NCBI GenBank assembly: GCA_017560125.1
Contig: JAFYOS010000029.1
Coordinates: 1 to 64,000, forward strand
Direction of reading: 5' to 3'
DNA: 64,000 bases
Source of the DNA: Bacteroidaceae bacterium
Lineage (GTDB): Bacteria; Bacteroidota; Bacteroidia; Bacteroidales; Bacteroidaceae
Shown here: positions 36,449-45,149 of the stretch, piece after piece
How positions within the stretch are numbered: position 1 is the stretch's first letter
Layout: every line of letters begins with the position of its first letter
The notes under the pieces: generated by a model
Told to the model about the DNA's origin: nothing
The model's input: only the letters and a program-made list of their open reading frames with translations
Database searches by the model: none
Program-made: the position numbers and the translations under genes

Positions 36449-36895
36449 TTACATCAGTAGGTATTTCAGTACTGCATCCCAATCGGGGAATTGCTCCGAG
36501 CCGAACTGTATCCATTCGCCCTTGAATTCGCTGGCACCGTTCTTGCCCCTGTCGTCGATGAGGTAGTCACCTTCGAGGAGGTCTTTGCGGTGGGTTATTA
36601 TAAGGCGTTTGTGGAACACGTCGTCAAGATATTTTTTCACCCACTGCACTTTGTCCGATGCGGCGGTGGGGTTGTTCCAAGGCGATGTGGTGAGGATGAA
36701 TATGTCGTAGTGACGTGCCAATAGACGAACTACTTCTGCTGCGCCGGGGATTGGCTCCATCAGCGAAAATATTCCGGGTATTTCGTCGAGCTTTCCCTTG
36801 TACTCCTCTTTTGTGGCTTCGTCTATCTTTGCCACTCCCGATTGAAAATCGACAAGCACTCCGTCCATGTCGAAGTATATTCTCTTTTTGTTCAT
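36449..36895 (-). CDS. 5'(3')-deoxyribonucleotidase-like HAD protein
   Basis: The 148-aa HAD-fold protein begins with IYFDMDGVLVDF, in which DMDGV carries the nucleophile and general acid aspartates. It continues with ILTTSPWNNPTA (motif II Thr/Ser) and the metal-binding YLIDDRGKNG. These fit the NT5C group of short 5'-nucleotidases. It probably dephosphorylates deoxyribonucleoside monophosphates in the cytoplasm. CAAATATA on the plus strand at 36950-36957 (TATATTTG on the minus) is a possible -7 box. It stands alone. Confidence 0.85.
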   Translation of the reverse strand: MNKKRIYFDMDGVLVDFQSGVAKIDEATKEEYKGKLDEIPGIFSLMEPIPGAAEVVRLLARHYDIFILTTSPWNNPTAASDKVQWVKKYLDDVFHKRLIITHRKDLLEGDYLIDDRGKNGASEFKGEWIQFGSEQFPDWDAVLKYLLM

Positions 36896-37093
36896 GTCTG
36901 TCTATTTTTCGTTATTTATCAATTCCGTATTTTGCGTGTTGTGTATTAGCAAATATACGGTGTTTTTGGATAAATACTATAATTTTCGTCGAAAAAATAG
37001 ATACTTTTTATGTTTATGGCTAAAAACGGGGTGCCGGCTACCGTGGTTTTGCAATGGTGTATGCGTTGCGTAGCGCCGGGGTGATGTAGTGGC

Positions 37094-37780
37094 TTACTTC
37101 TTGATCTTCTTGGGCTTGTATAGGTTGAGCGCTCCAAGGTTTTTCATGTTTTTCAGTATATCCTGCTCCCTCTTTAGCATATATTTCGATGGCTTTGCCG
37201 AATTGAATTTGCGAGGGTTGGGTAGTGTGGCTGCTATCAGTGCACATTGGTTGCGGGTGAGCTTGTCGGGGGTGGTACCGAAATTTTTTGCTGCTACGGC
37301 CTTGGCACCATATATGCCATTGCCCATCTCTATGCAGTTGAGATAGGCTTCCATTATGCGTTTCTTGTCCCAGAAAAATTCTATCAGCACGGTGAAGTAG
37401 GCCTCCAATCCCTTGCGTAGCCAGGTGCGTCCCTGCCACAGGAATATGTTTTTGGCGGTCTGTTGCGAAATGGTGCTTGCTCCGCGAAAGCGTTTGCCTG
37501 CTTCGGCCTCTTTGCGGGCTATTTCTATCTGCTTGAAATCGAACCCGTTGTGTTGCATGAATAGGTTGTCCTCCGATGCTACCACGGCAAGTGCAAGGTC
37601 GGGGTTTATCTCCTCAATAGGCGTCCATTGGTAGTTGATGGGGGTGCCCTCTTCTATGTTGCGTATGAGCATGAGCGGCGTGCCGGGTATCGGTATATAC
37701 TTATATATTATTACGCTGCCTATCGACAGTATAAAGAATAGCAGTATGGCGCCGAGGGTTATTTTGAGTACTCTTTTCAT
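37094..37780 (-). CDS. mtgA: Monofunctional peptidoglycan transglycosylase
   Basis: The 228-aa protein has one N-terminal membrane helix (LKITLGAILLFFILSIGSVI) and a GT51 domain. Motifs are VASEDNLFMQHNGFD with the catalytic glutamate, RGASTISQQTAKN, RKGLEAYFTVLIE and KKRIMEAYLNCIEMGNGIYG. It polymerises lipid II glycan strands on the outer face of the inner membrane and lacks a transpeptidase domain. Length is normal for MtgA. The C-terminus is basic. It lies just downstream of a terminator that ends the fabD operon, so it needs its own promoter. Confidence 0.93.
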   Translation of the reverse strand: MKRVLKITLGAILLFFILSIGSVIIYKYIPIPGTPLMLIRNIEEGTPINYQWTPIEEINPDLALAVVASEDNLFMQHNGFDFKQIEIARKEAEAGKRFRGASTISQQTAKNIFLWQGRTWLRKGLEAYFTVLIEFFWDKKRIMEAYLNCIEMGNGIYGAKAVAAKNFGTTPDKLTRNQCALIAATLPNPRKFNSAKPSKYMLKREQDILKNMKNLGALNLYKPKKIKK

Positions 37781-37802
37781 GCTTTGCGCTGTTGTTTATT
37801 GT

Positions 37803-37849
37803 AAAGAGGCTGGTCAAAATGAATATGCTCAATTTTGACTCAGCCTCTT
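37803..37849 (-). terminator. Terminator of the fabD-GH13-DUF4919 operon
   Basis: AAGAGGCTG and TCAAAATTG-type arms pair with TCAATTTTGA and CAGCCTCTT (37803-37849) on both sides of a short loop. It lies between the DUF4919 stop and the mtgA start. Confidence 0.75.
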
Positions 37850-37867
37850 AGTCGGTTGTGTATGTTT

Positions 37868-38527
37868 CTATTTCTTCGATGTGTGCGACAGGTAGCGGCT
37901 AACGTCGAAGTACATTACGTTGGCATTGAATTTCGCGCTGGGGGTGACGCTGATGATGTTGCAGAGCGTTTTTGTGTCGAGGTTGCGCGATTTTACATTC
38001 TCGATGTCGAGCATGCCATACATTACGTGCTCCTGATCATCGGGGGTGATTACTCGGAAGGGGGTTCTGCTGCTTTTGCCGTCGCCCATGGTTGTAATCA
38101 TCTCCAATATTCTCAGGTACTTGGTTACGTATGACGATACTTCGGTTTCGGGCTTGCCCAGCTTCTGTGATGATAACCATGCATAGAACAGCGCGTTAAG
38201 GCTCACGGGATTGTATGTGAGGATTTTTGTGGCTGTTTCGTATGTCTTTTTGTTGTTACCCTCGGCGACGAACGATTTCAGCGATTTCTCGTTGATGTCG
38301 TTGCCGGCGTTGTATGACGGCAGATAGGACTGACCGTAATATACAAGAGCGATGTCGTCGATGCGCAGTAGCTTGTCATCGGCGATGTAGAGCTTGGTTA
38401 TGTCGTTGAAATAGTTCCTTTCGTTATCTACAATCTCCTTCACGAGCTTGTAGTCGAATTTGTCCTGTGCATGTGCCGCGCCCATCAATGCGATGAGTAG
38501 TGTGGCAAGTGTAATCAGTTTTTTCAT
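37868..38527 (-). CDS. DUF4919-like secreted protein
   Basis: The start at 38527 (MKKLITLATLLIALMGAAHA, cleaved before QDKFDYK) is clearly a signal peptide; the longer frame is out of place. The 219-aa product has the pattern I link with DUF4919 proteins of Bacteroidota (YYGQSYLPSYN, NPVSLNALFYAW). It seems to have a TPR-like helical arrangement. The function is unknown; it is probably periplasmic. Its ATG overlaps the stop of the GH13 gene by 4 bases, so the two are translationally coupled. Confidence 0.7.
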   Translation of the reverse strand: MKKLITLATLLIALMGAAHAQDKFDYKLVKEIVDNERNYFNDITKLYIADDKLLRIDDIALVYYGQSYLPSYNAGNDINEKSLKSFVAEGNNKKTYETATKILTYNPVSLNALFYAWLSSQKLGKPETEVSSYVTKYLRILEMITTMGDGKSSRTPFRVITPDDQEHVMYGMLDIENVKSRNLDTKTLCNIISVTPSAKFNANVMYFDVSRYLSHTSKK

Positions 38528-40212
38528 GCTAGTTTGAATTTTAAGATTGTTCCGCTCAATGCAGGTATGTTCACCTGTACCGGGCTGTTGGGGGTTAGTT
38601 TGCATTTAACGGTTTTGCCGGTAAACAGTTCGGTTGCCTTCACCTGTTTGTCCTGCGGCTCCATGTTGTGGAATGCGAATGCCTCTTCGGGGATTCTTAT
38701 CTCCTGGCGGCGTGTCTCCTTGCTGAAGTTTACTGCAATGAGCAGCAGCTCCTTTTCGGTGGCACGTATGTACGAGTACACGTTGTATGCGTCGTAAACC
38801 TCGGAATTGGGGTTTGCGTATTGCAGATCGTAGAGTGTGCCGTCGCTCAGTGCCTCCTCGCTGTTGCACAGGTTGAGCAGCTGCGAATAGATGTTACGCA
38901 ATTTTTTCTCGTCGGATGTCAGCTGTGCATCGTCGAACTTGCCGTTGTTGTTCCAGCGACGCAATGTATCTACGCTCCAATAGTCGAAGATGGTTGTTCG
39001 GCCGTCGATGCCGCTGTATCCCTCCTTGTCCATGCCTTTTTCGCCGAGCTCCTGTCCTGCGTAGAACATGAAGGGCTGCACGCCGATGGTGGCCGACACG
39101 ATGAGCGCGGGGATGGCGTTGAAGCCGTTGCCTACGAAGAAATCCGATGCAATGCGCTGCTCGTCGTGGTTCTCGAGGAATGTGAGCATGTGCTTGCTGA
39201 TGTCGGCTGTCTGCTGCAGTGTGCCGGTGATGTTGCATGCATTACCGCGGTTTTCGCATATTGCTCGCAGTGTGTCGTAAAGGCCCACCTTGTCGTACAG
39301 GTAGTCGAATCCTCCTTGATATATATAGCTGCGATAGAGGTGGGGCTGATATACTTCGCCTATGAAGATTATTTCGGGATATTCAGCCTTTATCTGAGGA
39401 ACTGCCCACTGCCAGAATGCTACGGGGGTGAGCTCCACCATGTCGCAACGGAAGCCATCGACGCCCTGCGATGCCCAGTAGAGCAAAATCTTCAGCATTT
39501 TTACCCATGTATCGGGTATGGGGGTGAACTGCTGCATACCGGTGCTGTAGTCAACGCCGTAGTTCAGCTTCACGGTGTCGAACCAGTCGTTGCGGTGGGG
39601 CACACCGAAGCAGTCGTTACCGGTTGCTCGCATAGGGCTCTCGCTGTATGCAACGTCGCTTGTTCCTTTGGTGTCGATGTCATCGCCGAAGGGCTGCTCT
39701 CCCAGGTAGTAGAAATTGTTGTGACCTTTGAAGAAGAAATCCTTTTCGTCGTTGGCGCCGAAATCGAATGTGCGCTTGGGGCGGTTGTCGCTCTCGTAGT
39801 GGCGTGCCACGTGGTTGGGGATGAAGTCGATGATGGCTTTCAAACCTATTTCGTGGGTGCGCTCTATGAGTGCCTTGAATTCCTCTCTGCGGGCGTTTAC
39901 ATCCTCGGCAAGGTCGGGGTCAACGTCGTAGTAGTCCTTGATGGCGTAGGGCGAGCCTGCCACTCCTTTTATCATGGCGGGGTGGTCGGGTGTGATGCCA
40001 TATGCGGTGTAGTCGGTGCATGTCGCATGCTCCAAAATACCTGTGTACCAAACGTGTGTGACGCCCAGCTCCTGTATTGCTTTAAGTGCTTTGGGTGTTA
40101 TGTCGTTGAATTTACCGCATCCGTTGGTTGTGATATCTCCGCCGGGGACGCAGTGGCTTTTCTTGTTACCGAACAGTCGCGGTAACATCTGATATATTAC
40201 TATTTTAGACAT
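38524..40212 (-). CDS. GH13-family alpha-amylase-type enzyme
   Basis: The 562-aa product has the TIM-barrel motifs of GH13: GLKAIIDFIPNHVARHY (region I), GVDGFRCDMVELTP with the nucleophile aspartate (region II), IIFIGEVY with the acid glutamate (region III) and FLENHDEQR (region IV). No signal peptide is seen, so it should act in the cytoplasm on malto-oligosaccharides or glycogen-like glucans. A C-terminal beta domain of about 100 residues follows. It lies 12 nt after fabD and overlaps the DUF4919 gene. Confidence 0.9.
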   Translation of the reverse strand: MSKIVIYQMLPRLFGNKKSHCVPGGDITTNGCGKFNDITPKALKAIQELGVTHVWYTGILEHATCTDYTAYGITPDHPAMIKGVAGSPYAIKDYYDVDPDLAEDVNARREEFKALIERTHEIGLKAIIDFIPNHVARHYESDNRPKRTFDFGANDEKDFFFKGHNNFYYLGEQPFGDDIDTKGTSDVAYSESPMRATGNDCFGVPHRNDWFDTVKLNYGVDYSTGMQQFTPIPDTWVKMLKILLYWASQGVDGFRCDMVELTPVAFWQWAVPQIKAEYPEIIFIGEVYQPHLYRSYIYQGGFDYLYDKVGLYDTLRAICENRGNACNITGTLQQTADISKHMLTFLENHDEQRIASDFFVGNGFNAIPALIVSATIGVQPFMFYAGQELGEKGMDKEGYSGIDGRTTIFDYWSVDTLRRWNNNGKFDDAQLTSDEKKLRNIYSQLLNLCNSEEALSDGTLYDLQYANPNSEVYDAYNVYSYIRATEKELLLIAVNFSKETRRQEIRIPEEAFAFHNMEPQDKQVKATELFTGKTVKCKLTPNSPVQVNIPALSGTILKFKLA

Positions 40213-40224
40213 CTCGTATTGTTG

Positions 40225-41088
40225 TTATCCTTTAATTTTCTTAATAAGTCCCTGAAGTACATTGCCGGGGCCACACTCTGTGAATTCGGTTACGCCGTCA
40301 GCTATCATGTTCTGCACTGACGCAGTCCACAGCACGGGCGATGTGAGCTGTGCAATAAGGTTGCTCTTGATCTCCTCGGGGTTGGTGTGGGGCTTTGCGT
40401 CAACGTTCTGATACACAGAGCATCGGGGTGTGCTGAAGGTGGTGGCAACGATGGCTGCTTCGAGCTCGTCCTTGGCAGGCTGCATCAGAGGTGAGTGGAA
40501 TGCACCACCTACGCTCAAGGGGAGTGCGCGCTTTGCGCCGGCTGCTTTAAGAGCCTCGCATGCGAGGTTGACACCCTCTACTGTTCCCGATATTACAATC
40601 TGTCCGGGGCAGTTGTAGTTTGCCGCTACAACGAGGTTGCCGTTCTTGGTAATTTCGGCACAAATCTCTTCAACCTTCTCGTCGGCCAATGCAATGATGG
40701 CTGCCATGGTCGATGACTGCATTTCGCAGGCCTTTTGCATGGCGAACGCCCTAGCTGAAACCAATTTAAGACCGTCTTCGAAAGTGAGTGCGCCGGCTGC
40801 TGTGAGTGCCGAGAGCTCGCCAAGTGAGTGACCTGCAACCACTTCGGGGTTGAACTCCTCGCCCAAGGCTATTGCCGATATTACAGAGTGCAGAAAAACG
40901 GCTGGCTGAGTCACTTTGGTCTCTTTCAGCTCTTCGGCTGTGCCGTTAAACATGATATCTGTAATGCGAAAACCCAATATTTCGTTTGCTTTTTCGAAAA
41001 GGTTTCTAGCCGTTTCGTTATTGTCGTATAGGTCTTTTCCCATACCGGTGAATTGTGCTCCCTGTCCGGGAAATACAAATGCTTTCAT
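40225..41088 (-). CDS. fabD: Malonyl-CoA-acyl carrier protein transacylase
   Basis: The 287-aa enzyme loads malonate on acyl carrier protein for fatty acid synthesis. It begins MKAFVFPGQGAQFTGMG, has the nucleophile Ser88 in GHSLGE, and His198 in GGAFHSPLM. The ANYNCPGQIVISG segment is also typical. Length is slightly below the usual 300 or more, which is common in Bacteroidota. A full consensus promoter lies at 41185-41215. It heads a minus-strand operon with GH13 and DUF4919 genes. Confidence 0.95.
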   Translation of the reverse strand: MKAFVFPGQGAQFTGMGKDLYDNNETARNLFEKANEILGFRITDIMFNGTAEELKETKVTQPAVFLHSVISAIALGEEFNPEVVAGHSLGELSALTAAGALTFEDGLKLVSARAFAMQKACEMQSSTMAAIIALADEKVEEICAEITKNGNLVVAANYNCPGQIVISGTVEGVNLACEALKAAGAKRALPLSVGGAFHSPLMQPAKDELEAAIVATTFSTPRCSVYQNVDAKPHTNPEEIKSNLIAQLTSPVLWTASVQNMIADGVTEFTECGPGNVLQGLIKKIKG

Positions 41089-41184
41089 TTCTGTGTGGTT
41101 TTATGTAATAAAAATGGCAAATGTACGTTATTTGTTTTGAGAGCTATTTATAGTACACTATATTGCCAATATATAATTTGTTTG

Positions 41185-41215
41185 CAAAATTAGTGCTTAT
41201 TGGGCGCAATACAAA
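41185..41215 (-). promoter_or_regulatory. Promoter of the fabD operon
   Basis: On the minus strand, TTTG (41212-41215), 19 nt and TAATTTTG (41185-41192). A full consensus match. Confidence 0.75.
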
Positions 41216-41503
41216 ACAATTCCTTTTGTTTTTTTGCTTCAGCCCCTTGGGGTGGGGCGTTGGGAGTGCCTTTTTGCCTTGCAGCCGAACGCTGCTTGCG
41301 GGCGTTCACTCCCTTCAATTTTAACACATTTTGCAATGTGCGATGCTTATTTTGGTATTAAGGATGCCAATTTTAGAAAAATTAGCATTATCTTTACGAA
41401 ATTTTACGAAAGAAAGGGTGTGTCCCATTTATCTTGTCCGATAATTTTTTGGAACAGCCCTGTTTTGTTAGTGCCTTTTATTTAATAACATAATAAATAT
41501 TTT
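41216..41503. other. Intergenic region with a GC-rich hairpin
   Basis: GGGAGTG (41262-41268) pairs with CACTCCC (41307-41313). Inside it GCAGC (41281-41285) pairs with GCTGC (41291-41295). The GC-rich block sits in otherwise AT-rich DNA between the fabD promoter and the exopolysaccharide operon. A TATCTTTA box at 41389-41396 may be the -7 box of that operon. I see no convincing gene; the frame at 41234-41485 lacks coding character. Confidence 0.5.
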
Positions 41504-44023
41504 ATGCGAAAAATAAATATATTGTTGATGGCGCTGTTGTGCGCCGCTCAGGTGATTTTTGCCCAAAGTGGCAACAACAATGCAAATTATAAAAACAGCA
41601 ATCACGTCCAAAAAGATTACGGTAAGGACAAGAAAGATGTTTCTGTTGATAATGTAATGACTGATGAGGAGATTCTCGATTACATTAAAGTGGAGCAGAG
41701 CAAGGGAACTGCTAGTCGTACCATTGTGCTCAATTTGCTGAAGAAGGGTGTTACCCAGGAGCAGTTGAACCGCATTCGCAAGGGCTATGTAGAGGCCGAG
41801 AACAAAAAGAAAAAGAACCTCTTCACCGACGACGAATATGTAGAAAGAAAGCGCGAACGACAGAGCATAACCAATGATATGGGCTTCTTCAAGGACTCGT
41901 TGGATGTGGTTATTCCCGATTCGACCGATCTGTTGCTGTTGAGCGCCGAACTTGATAAAAAGATTAAAATCTTTGGTCATAATATATTCAAGGACAAGGA
42001 ATTGAATTTCGAGCCGAACCTTAATATCTCTACACCGGCCAATTACAAACTGGGCCCCGGCGACGAGGTTATTGTAGATATATGGGGCGCTACTCAGTCA
42101 ACCGCCAAGGATGTTATTTCGCCCGACGGTTACATCAACGTAGAGAATTTGGGCCTTGTATATCTCAATGGCATGACCATAAAAGAGGCCGATGCATACC
42201 TGAAAGAGCAGTTCGGCCAAATTTACGAGGGTATCAACGGCGAGCAGCCCAGCGCCAACATCAAACTGACGCTCGGACAGATACGTACCATTCAGGTGCG
42301 CGTCATGGGTGAGGTGGAGAACCCCGGTACCTACTCGCTGTCGGCGTTTGCTTCGGTGTTCCACGCTCTCTATCAGGCGGGTGGAGTGAACGAGATAGGT
42401 ACACTGCGTGCCATAAAAGTGTCTCGTGGCAACAGTGTAATAATGACGCTCGACGTATATGATTACCTGTTGAACGGAAAGACCGGCGACGATATTCGCC
42501 TCGAGGATGGAGATGTCATCACTGTCGATACATATAACTGCCTTGTAAATGTCGAAGGCAAGGTGAAGCGTCCTATGTTCTACGAAATGAAGCAGACCGA
42601 AACCGTTGCCGACCTTCTGAAGTATGCCGGCGGTTTCACGCGCGACGCCTATCGCGGCGACGTACGCATCGAGCGTATGGGCGAGCGTGAACGACAGATA
42701 TATACCATCGACGACAGACAGCAGAAGGATTTTGCAGTGCGCGACGGCGATATAATGACAGTCGATTCCATCCGCGACACCTATGAGAACCTCGTAGAGG
42801 TCAAGGGTGCTCTCTTCCGCCCCGGAAAATTCCAGTGCGGTGGCGAAATAAAAACCGTAAAAGACCTTATATCGAAAGCCGGTGGCTTAACCCCCGATGC
42901 GTTCGTGAATCGAGCGTTGCTCAACCGTCGTCTGCCCGACATGACCATGGAAAATCTTTCGGTTGATGTCAAGGGCATCATGGCCGGCACCACAGCCGAC
43001 ATCCAGTTGCGTCCCAACGATATACTTTTTGTTCCCAGCATCAACGATGTAGAGGAAACAAAATTGCTTATGATATATGGCGAGGTTGCCTTCCCCGGCA
43101 AGTATCGTTACGCGGCAAATACCACTATAGAGGATTTGATCTTGTTGGCCGGCGGCCTCAAGGACAAGGCTTCTACCGTGAAAATAGATGTGGCTCGTCG
43201 CAAACGCGATTCCGAGGCATTGACATCGGGCGACACCATTGCACAGATATTTACATTTGCCATAAACAAGGGCCTTGTGGTGTCGGGCGACAGAGATTTC
43301 GTGCTCGAACCCTATGACGCGGTATATGTTCGTCGTTCGCCCATGTACTACGAGCAGCAGAACGTAGAGATAACAGGCGAGGTGGCATTTGCCGGTACAT
43401 ATGTGCTCGACCGCAAGGAGCTTCGCTTGAGCGATATTGTGAAGAACGCCGGTGGCATCACCAATAAGGCATATATCAAGGGTGCTCGTCTTGAGCGTCG
43501 CATGACTGCCGAGCAGCGCCAGAGAACATTGGATGCGTTGAAGACCGTGCAGAAGCAGATGGACTCATTGGATATCAGCGCCATAGAGGTTAAGCCCATT
43601 ATTCAGGTGGGTATCGAGCTCGATAAGGCTCTTTCTGAGCCCGGATGCGATGCCGACATCGTTCTCGAGGACGGCGACCGTCTTGTAATTCCCCAGTTGA
43701 CCAATACCGTAAAGGTGGATGGTCAGGTGATGTTCCCCAACGCCGTTGCTTTCAAAGAGAATGCAAAGCTCAAGCATTACATAGAGCAGGCCGGTGGATA
43801 CGGAATGAATGCCAAGAAGTCCAAAGCCATCGTTGTGTATATGAACGGTACTGTAGCCAAGGCCAAGAAGAACAGCAAGGACCTCATACAGCCGGGATGC
43901 CAGATTATTGTCCCCTCGAAGCTTGCACGCAAGGGCATGAGCACCACCGAGATATTGAGCCTCTCTTCAACCTCGGCTTCACTTGCAACGGTTGTTCTTG
44001 CGCTTATAAACCTGCTTAATTAA
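41504..44023 (+). CDS. Polysaccharide export protein with SLBB domains (Wza-like)
   Basis: The 839-aa product has a signal peptide (MRKINILLMALLCAAQVIFA) and a polysaccharide export domain starting at about residue 180 (YKLGPGDEVIVDIWGATQ). A series of SLBB beta-grasp domains follows, visible as repeats of the form MGEVENPGTYSL, VEGKVKRPMFYEM, VKGALFRPGKF, IYGEVAFPGKYRY and ITGEVAFAGTYVL. The last 28 residues form a membrane segment. Such large SLBB proteins form the periplasmic and outer-membrane channel for capsule or exopolysaccharide. It is the first gene of a six-gene operon. Confidence 0.92.
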   Translation: MRKINILLMALLCAAQVIFAQSGNNNANYKNSNHVQKDYGKDKKDVSVDNVMTDEEILDYIKVEQSKGTASRTIVLNLLKKGVTQEQLNRIRKGYVEAENKKKKNLFTDDEYVERKRERQSITNDMGFFKDSLDVVIPDSTDLLLLSAELDKKIKIFGHNIFKDKELNFEPNLNISTPANYKLGPGDEVIVDIWGATQSTAKDVISPDGYINVENLGLVYLNGMTIKEADAYLKEQFGQIYEGINGEQPSANIKLTLGQIRTIQVRVMGEVENPGTYSLSAFASVFHALYQAGGVNEIGTLRAIKVSRGNSVIMTLDVYDYLLNGKTGDDIRLEDGDVITVDTYNCLVNVEGKVKRPMFYEMKQTETVADLLKYAGGFTRDAYRGDVRIERMGERERQIYTIDDRQQKDFAVRDGDIMTVDSIRDTYENLVEVKGALFRPGKFQCGGEIKTVKDLISKAGGLTPDAFVNRALLNRRLPDMTMENLSVDVKGIMAGTTADIQLRPNDILFVPSINDVEETKLLMIYGEVAFPGKYRYAANTTIEDLILLAGGLKDKASTVKIDVARRKRDSEALTSGDTIAQIFTFAINKGLVVSGDRDFVLEPYDAVYVRRSPMYYEQQNVEITGEVAFAGTYVLDRKELRLSDIVKNAGGITNKAYIKGARLERRMTAEQRQRTLDALKTVQKQMDSLDISAIEVKPIIQVGIELDKALSEPGCDADIVLEDGDRLVIPQLTNTVKVDGQVMFPNAVAFKENAKLKHYIEQAGGYGMNAKKSKAIVVYMNGTVAKAKKNSKDLIQPGCQIIVPSKLARKGMSTTEILSLSSTSASLATVVLALINLLN

Positions 44024-44047
44024 CCCTATCAAAGATTGTATCTCACT

Positions 44048-45133
44048 ATGGAATTCGATATAAACAAGAAAATAGACGATATAGTACCCTTGTTGCGCCG
44101 CATATGGGGCGACCGCCGTCGCTTGGTGCGCAACTGTGTGATAGCTGGTGTAGTTGCAATAATTGTTGCTTTCAGCCTCCCTCGCAAGTATGAAAGTGTG
44201 GTGGTGCTTGCTCCCGAATCGGCACAGGGCAATTCGCTCTCGGGCCTCAGTTCGTTGGCCTCTTTTGCCGGCGTGAATGTTGGCGGTCTCACCAGCGAGG
44301 ATGCGCTCTATCCCGAGCTCTACCCGCAGATAGTGGGTTCGACAACCTTCCTTTCCGAACTTTATGCAATGAACGTAACATCGTCCGATGACGAGATAAA
44401 TACAACCCTCTTCGATTACATAGGCAACAAACAGAAATTCCCTTGGTGGGAGTATGCAGTGATACTGCCCATGCGCCTGAAAGAGATGCTTCTGCCCAAG
44501 GATAGAAGCGCTGTCGGCATCCCCGAGGATGTTACCTATTACAGCTACTCCGAGAAGGAGCACAGCGTCATCAACAAGTTGAGCAAGCTCGTGTGGACAT
44601 CGGTGGATGTAGGTAACAACGTCATCACCATCACCGTAGCCATGCAGGATCCCAAGATAGCGGCTCAGGTGGCCGACCGCGTGGCTGTGCAGCTGCAGGA
44701 GTATGTGACAAGATATCGTACAAGCAAGGCTAAAAAGGACTACGAGTACAGCGAAACGCTGTTCAAAGAGGCCGAGGCAATCTATCACCAGAAACAGGAA
44801 GAGTATGCACGTTATATGGACCGCCACATGCTTGGTACATTGAAATTGCAGTACAAGGCCGAGGAGGAGCGACTGATGAACGAAATGCAGTTGGCCTTCG
44901 GCATATACAATCAGATGGCCCAGCAGAAGGAGCTTGCCAAGGCCAAGGTGCAGGAGCGCACCCCTGTATATACAGTGATGCAGCCCGCCGTAGTGCCTGA
45001 ACTGCCTGCCGGTCCGCGCAAATTGTTCATCCTTGTAGGTTTCCTGTTCCTCACACTGTTCGGTCACATAGCGTGGCTCATTACCGGTGCACATTTGAAG
45101 AGTGGAATTCGCAAGATTGCCGCACGCGATTAA
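44048..45133 (+). CDS. Chain-length determinant protein (Wzz/PCP family)
   Basis: I use the ATG at 44048 (MEFDINKKIDDIVPLLRRIW). The 361-aa protein has one N-terminal helix (NCVIAGVVAIIVAFSLP), a large periplasmic region with long coiled-coil helices (about 220-310, rich in Glu, Lys and Gln), and a C-terminal helix (KLFILVGFLFLTLFGHIAWL). This is the polysaccharide co-polymerase layout that sets polymer length. No cytoplasmic kinase domain is fused. It follows the export gene after 24 nt. Confidence 0.88.
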   Translation: MEFDINKKIDDIVPLLRRIWGDRRRLVRNCVIAGVVAIIVAFSLPRKYESVVVLAPESAQGNSLSGLSSLASFAGVNVGGLTSEDALYPELYPQIVGSTTFLSELYAMNVTSSDDEINTTLFDYIGNKQKFPWWEYAVILPMRLKEMLLPKDRSAVGIPEDVTYYSYSEKEHSVINKLSKLVWTSVDVGNNVITITVAMQDPKIAAQVADRVAVQLQEYVTRYRTSKAKKDYEYSETLFKEAEAIYHQKQEEYARYMDRHMLGTLKLQYKAEEERLMNEMQLAFGIYNQMAQQKELAKAKVQERTPVYTVMQPAVVPELPAGPRKLFILVGFLFLTLFGHIAWLITGAHLKSGIRKIAARD

Positions 45134-45149
45134 ATACGAATAAGCGGTA

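Noticed and set aside
38668-40185. A 505-codon plus-strand frame
   Set aside because: It lies wholly opposite the GH13 gene, whose four catalytic regions are intact.
41234-41485. An 83-codon frame upstream of the export gene
   Set aside because: It crosses the GC-rich hairpin, has no recognisable motif and shows no coding bias.
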